Assembly: GCA_042218715.1 (NCBI GenBank)
Contig: JBDGQU010000137.1
Span: forward strand, 1-15,469
DNA length: 15,469 nucleotides
Reading direction: 5' to 3'
DNA from: JAGXLP01 sp042218715
GTDB taxonomy: Bacteria > Bipolaricaulota > Bipolaricaulia > M55B111
In this document: positions 13,431 through 15,469 of the stretch, piece after piece
How positions within the stretch are numbered: the stretch's first letter is position 1
Layout of the letters: every line of letters begins with the position of its first letter
Program-made: the position numbers and the translations under genes
Notes under the pieces: model-generated
Told to the model about the DNA's origin: nothing
The model's database searches: none
What the model saw: only the letters and a program-made list of their open reading frames with translations

Positions 13431-14756
13431 TCACCCGTTTTCCCTTCTTCGGGCGACCCATTTTTCCATAAGTTCCTTCATTCTTTTTTCTTCTCCCGAT
13501 TCCGTCGGGAAATAATATCTCCTGTCCGTCAGGTTGTCCGGAAAGACCTGAAGGTTTGCGGTCTTCTCTTCCAAATTGTGCGCGTACTCGTAGCCCTCAC
13601 CATACCCTTCTTCTTTCATCAAGTCCGTTGGTGCGTTGCGGAGTTCTTTCGGTACGGGCTGGTTCTCGGACCCCTCGACGTCTTCTTTCGCTTTGCTGTA
13701 TGCCCTGTAGATGGCATTGCTTTTCGGAGCCAGCGCGAGGTAAACTACCGCCTGAGCAAGAGCGAGGTCACACTCGGGCATACCTATTAACTCTACGGCC
13801 TCTTTTGCCGCCACCGTCACCTGGAGCGCCTGGGTGTTGGCCAGCCCGACGTCTTCACTGGCCACCCGTACAAGGCGGCGAGCTATGAACACCGGGTCTT
13901 CGCCTCCCTCCAGCATTCTCGCCAACCAGTAAAGCGCGGCATCGGGCGAGCTATTTCTGATCGTCTTGTGAAGCGCGGAAATTATATTGTAGTGCTCTTC
14001 GCCGCTCTTGTCGTAATCCAGGCTCTTTCTCTGTGCCGCGTTTTCCACTACGGAATTAGTTATCTCGTTACTCTCATCCGTTAATTTGCTGCTAAGCTCC
14101 AGTAAATTAAGCGCCCTCCTGGCGTCACCGTCGGAAAAACTGGCGATCGTTTCAAGAGCTTCGTCCGTTATCTCGAATTCGCCTCCGAGCCCTCTCTCGT
14201 CGGTAAGTGCGTTTTTGACCAGCTGCACTACTTCGTCCCGGGACAGTTTTTCGAAGACGAAAACCTGACACCTGGACAGGATAGCTGAGTTCAACTCAAA
14301 TGAAGGGTTCTCGGTAGTCGCCCCGATGAACTTTACGCTGCCTTCTTCCAGAAAGGGCAACAGTACGTCCTGCTGGGCCTTGTTGAATCGGTGAATTTCG
14401 TCAATAAACAGGAGGTCTCGCTGGTTGGTCCGGCGGAACTTTTCCCTGGACTCTTTGAGTGCCTCCCGGACTTCCTTAACTCCCGAGGTAGCAGCGGAAA
14501 GATGGACGAATTTGGCGTCGTCCCGGTCGGCAATTATGAAACCAACGGTAGTTTTTCCCGTTCCCGGCGGACCCCAAAATACGAGAGCTCGACTCTGACC
14601 CTCCGCAATTAGCTTTCTCAGAGGCCCGTCTTCCCCGATCAGGTTTCCCTGACCTATCACTTCGTCGATAGTTCTGGGCCTCACCCGATCAGCCAGAGGC
14701 CGCTTCGAGTTATCCTGGTTTTCGGCTTCTTCTCCTTGAGTGAATAGATTGCTCAT
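13431..14756 (-). CDS. rarA: replication-associated recombination protein A (RarA/MgsA AAA+ ATPase)
   Basis: AAA+ ATPase acting at stalled replication forks, related to clamp loaders; partner of single-strand-binding protein. 441 residues from ATG 14756. Counting from that Met: PLADRVRPRTIDEVIGQ (20-36), Walker A GPPGTGKT (62-69), Walker B FIDEIHRFNKAQQD (117-130), sensor 1 IGATTENPSFELN (144-156), the SRC arginine finger (161-163), and sensor 2 DGDARRALN. The C-terminal oligomerisation domain shows RRLVRVASEDVGLAN. An N-terminal piece (MSNLFTQGEEAENQ) is short and acidic. A TTG three codons upstream is an alternative start. Neither has a Shine-Dalgarno and a TATAAT lies only 15 nt before the ATG, so the message is almost leaderless. 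Convergent with yggT. Confidence 0.94.
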   Translation of the reverse strand: MSNLFTQGEEAENQDNSKRPLADRVRPRTIDEVIGQGNLIGEDGPLRKLIAEGQSRALVFWGPPGTGKTTVGFIIADRDDAKFVHLSAATSGVKEVREALKESREKFRRTNQRDLLFIDEIHRFNKAQQDVLLPFLEEGSVKFIGATTENPSFELNSAILSRCQVFVFEKLSRDEVVQLVKNALTDERGLGGEFEITDEALETIASFSDGDARRALNLLELSSKLTDESNEITNSVVENAAQRKSLDYDKSGEEHYNIISALHKTIRNSSPDAALYWLARMLEGGEDPVFIARRLVRVASEDVGLANTQALQVTVAAKEAVELIGMPECDLALAQAVVYLALAPKSNAIYRAYSKAKEDVEGSENQPVPKELRNAPTDLMKEEGYGEGYEYAHNLEEKTANLQVFPDNLTDRRYYFPTESGEEKRMKELMEKWVARRRENG

Positions 14757-14770
14757 ATCTATCAAAGTTA

Positions 14771-14778
14771 ATTATAAA
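14771..14778. promoter_or_regulatory. -10 box shared by divergent promoters (rarA and the tRNA-Lys side)
   Basis: Read on minus, 14771-14776 is a perfect TATAAT for rarA with no good -35. Read on plus, 14773-14778 is TATAAA, with TTGCTC (14749-14754) 18 nt upstream. Overlapping, symmetrical -10 boxes firing both ways are known in bacteria. The minus reading is the firmer one. Confidence 0.5.
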
Positions 14779-14779
14779 A

Positions 14780-14915
14780 CCTAGTCAAGGCTAGGAACAG
14801 CCCAGCGGTCTGGCCCTGTTAACCTGGGTGGTGAAATGCAAGTCTCTGCGTTTTTACAGGGAGCGGTTTGCTACCCCGGTGAAACGAAAGCCTTGAAAGG
14901 GAAACCGTGATTTAA
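14780..14915 (+). other. non-coding stretch with many complementary segments, possible structured RNA
   Basis: Between rarA and tRNA-Lys, no ORF, but dense pairing potential on plus: CCTAG/CTAGG (14780-14784, 14791-14795); CCAG-CGGT-CTGG (14802-14813); CCCTGT/ACAGGG (14814-14819, 14856-14861), enclosing an 8-bp stem GAAATGCA/TGCGTTTT (14833-14840, 14847-14854, two G-T pairs); GGGAGC/GCTaCCC (14859-14864, 14870-14876); CGGTTT/AAACCG (14864-14869, 14902-14907). AACAG-CCCAG then CTGTT-CTGGG (14796-14828) interlock in pseudoknot order. Not all can form at once. It matches no riboswitch, SRP RNA, 6S or tmRNA I know. It would be the leader of a longer tRNA-Lys transcript, or a small RNA ending before it. 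Confidence 0.35.
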
Positions 14916-14921
14916 TACTAT
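14893..14921 (+). promoter_or_regulatory. promoter of tRNA-Lys
   Basis: TTGAAA (14893-14898), 17 nt, TACTAT (14916-14921, one mismatch). Transcription from about 14928 would leave a 14-nt 5' leader for RNase P. Confidence 0.7.
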
Positions 14922-14941
14922 TCCCTTGCTCGACCAACTGT

Positions 14942-15017
14942 AGGTCCCTAGCTCAACCGGCAGAGCACTCGGCTCTTAACCGAGGGGTTTCGGGTTCAAG
15001 TCCCGAGGGACCTACCA
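14942..15017 (+). tRNA. tRNA-Lys (anticodon CUU)
   Basis: 76-nt cloverleaf with encoded CCA. Acceptor AGGTCCC pairs with GGGACCT, D arm GCTC/GAGC around AACCGGCA, anticodon stem CTCGG/CCGAG around CTCTTAA with anticodon CTT at 14975-14977, variable loop GGGTT, T arm TCGGG/CCCGA around TTCAAGT, discriminator A. Decodes AAG. The first pair is A1-U72, whereas bacterial tRNA-Lys usually starts with G1-C72. A15 and U48 form the Levitt pair in covariation with the usual G15-C48. Confidence 0.96.
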
Positions 15018-15159
15018 GCTTTCTTTCGCCTAAAACTTTCAATCATCTCTATCCAAAGTCCATACGAGTTGCGAGTCCAATTATTTCCAATTTTGCTTTT
15101 TCGGATTTTGGCCTTGGGTAGTATCGTACCTGAATTTTTTCCAGTTAAAGAAAGAGCGA

Positions 15160-15469
15160 TCAATTCCCGAACCTGGGTTCGTCCAGATCACCGTCGTCGC
15201 TGTACCCTCTTGATTCCCAGAACCCTTGGTAGTCTTCGTTGGCCGAAAGTTCTATCTTCGTAATCCATCGGGCCCACTTGTAACCCCACTTCTGCTCGGC
15301 AACCAGCTGGAACGGAAAACCCTGTTCCGGCGGAAGCTGTAAGCCATTTAAGCGGTCCGCGATCATTATATTGTTGTCCATGATGTACTCTACTGACAGA
15401 GAAGACGTGTAGCCGTCGGCGGCGTGGAAAATTACCGTATTGACTTCCGGATCTATATCCAGTTCCGAG
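15160..15469 (-). CDS. molybdopterin-dependent oxidoreductase, C-terminal part (MsrP/sulfite-oxidase family)
   Basis: Partial: the last 102 residues, with the start beyond the right edge of the window. The reading frame stays open to the edge. The fragment shows the end of the SUOX-type Mo-cofactor-binding domain: VIFHAADGYTSSLSVEYIMD, then LNGLQLPPEQGFPFQLV, then GYKWARWITKIEL, and DYQGFWESRGYSD close to the TGA stop. This pattern is typical of bacterial MsrP (YedY)-like and sulfite-oxidase-like enzymes, which reduce methionine sulfoxides or oxidise sulfite, usually outside the cytoplasmic membrane. The catalytic Cys and any Tat signal would be upstream and are not visible, so the substrate cannot be told. 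The 142 bp between it and tRNA-Lys (15018-15159) show no gene or clear terminator. Confidence 0.85.
   Translation of the reverse strand, partial: SELDIDPEVNTVIFHAADGYTSSLSVEYIMDNNIMIADRLNGLQLPPEQGFPFQLVAEQKWGYKWARWITKIELSANEDYQGFWESRGYSDDGDLDEPRFGN

Noticed and set aside
14814..14907. Cobalamin, c-di-AMP or SAM riboswitch
   Set aside because: A few fragments (GGTGAAA, GGGAGCGG) look similar, but conserved cores are missing and the downstream gene is a tRNA.
1..15469. CRISPR arrays, insertion sequences, phage or defence genes
   Set aside because: No regularly spaced repeats, terminal inverted repeats, transposase, integrase or nuclease-type genes were seen.

Overview
Bacterial chromosome segment, roughly half G+C, densely packed with housekeeping genes read with the standard code (TAA, TAG and TGA all serve as stops). 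Bacterial markers are the rpsB-tsf-pyrH cluster, Fmt (formyl-Met initiation), RF1, GatC, RecG, RarA and strong sigma-70-type promoters. Proteins are rich in Glu and also in Lys. The mix of a YruB-type glutaredoxin, an ADP-forming acyl-CoA synthetase (common in archaea and in some fermentative or candidate bacterial phyla) and GatC-dependent amidation suggests a fermentative, possibly deep-branching lineage, perhaps Firmicutes-like or Acetothermia/Bipolaricaulota/KB1-like. The sequence alone does not settle this, and that assignment is weak inference.

Layout. 1-1240: fmt on minus, divergent from recG-gatC on plus (1245-3851). 3853-3875: a perfect hairpin between convergent gatC and pyrH. 3897-6308: minus operon rpsB-tsf-pyrH with its own promoter and a small GNRA hairpin in the leader. 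6416-6458: intrinsic terminator of the next minus unit. 6494-7099: thiol-redox-looking operon, an ArsR-family regulator then a glutaredoxin-like protein, driven by a perfect-consensus promoter. 7152-9230: fused ADP-forming acyl-CoA synthetase. 9404-10501: prfA. 10552-10667: tRNA-Ile(GAU) with its own promoter. 10706-11909: cysE and an Rrf2-family regulator on minus. 12198-13428: mutM-yggT on plus. 13431-14756: rarA on minus, ending 2 nt from yggT. 14780-14915: a gene-free stretch with many complementary segments. 14893-15017: promoter and tRNA-Lys(CUU). 15160-15469: C-terminal end of a molybdopterin oxidoreductase running off the window.

How the genes fit together. Translation dominates (formylation of initiator tRNA, S2, EF-Ts, RF1, Glu/Asp-tRNA amidation, two tRNAs), followed by genome maintenance (RecG, MutM, RarA). 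A sulfur/redox theme recurs: glutaredoxin with a two-cysteine ArsR, cysE with a cysteine-bearing Rrf2 protein, and an MsrP/sulfite-oxidase-like enzyme. The synthetase would make ATP from acetyl-CoA or another acyl-CoA. I see no mobile element, CRISPR array, rRNA or integrated phage. Several obvious-looking start codons are probably wrong (gatC, arsR, prfA, mutM, yggT, rarA); the starts given here follow ribosome-binding sites, promoters or catalytic residues. The least explained piece of DNA is the structured stretch before tRNA-Lys.
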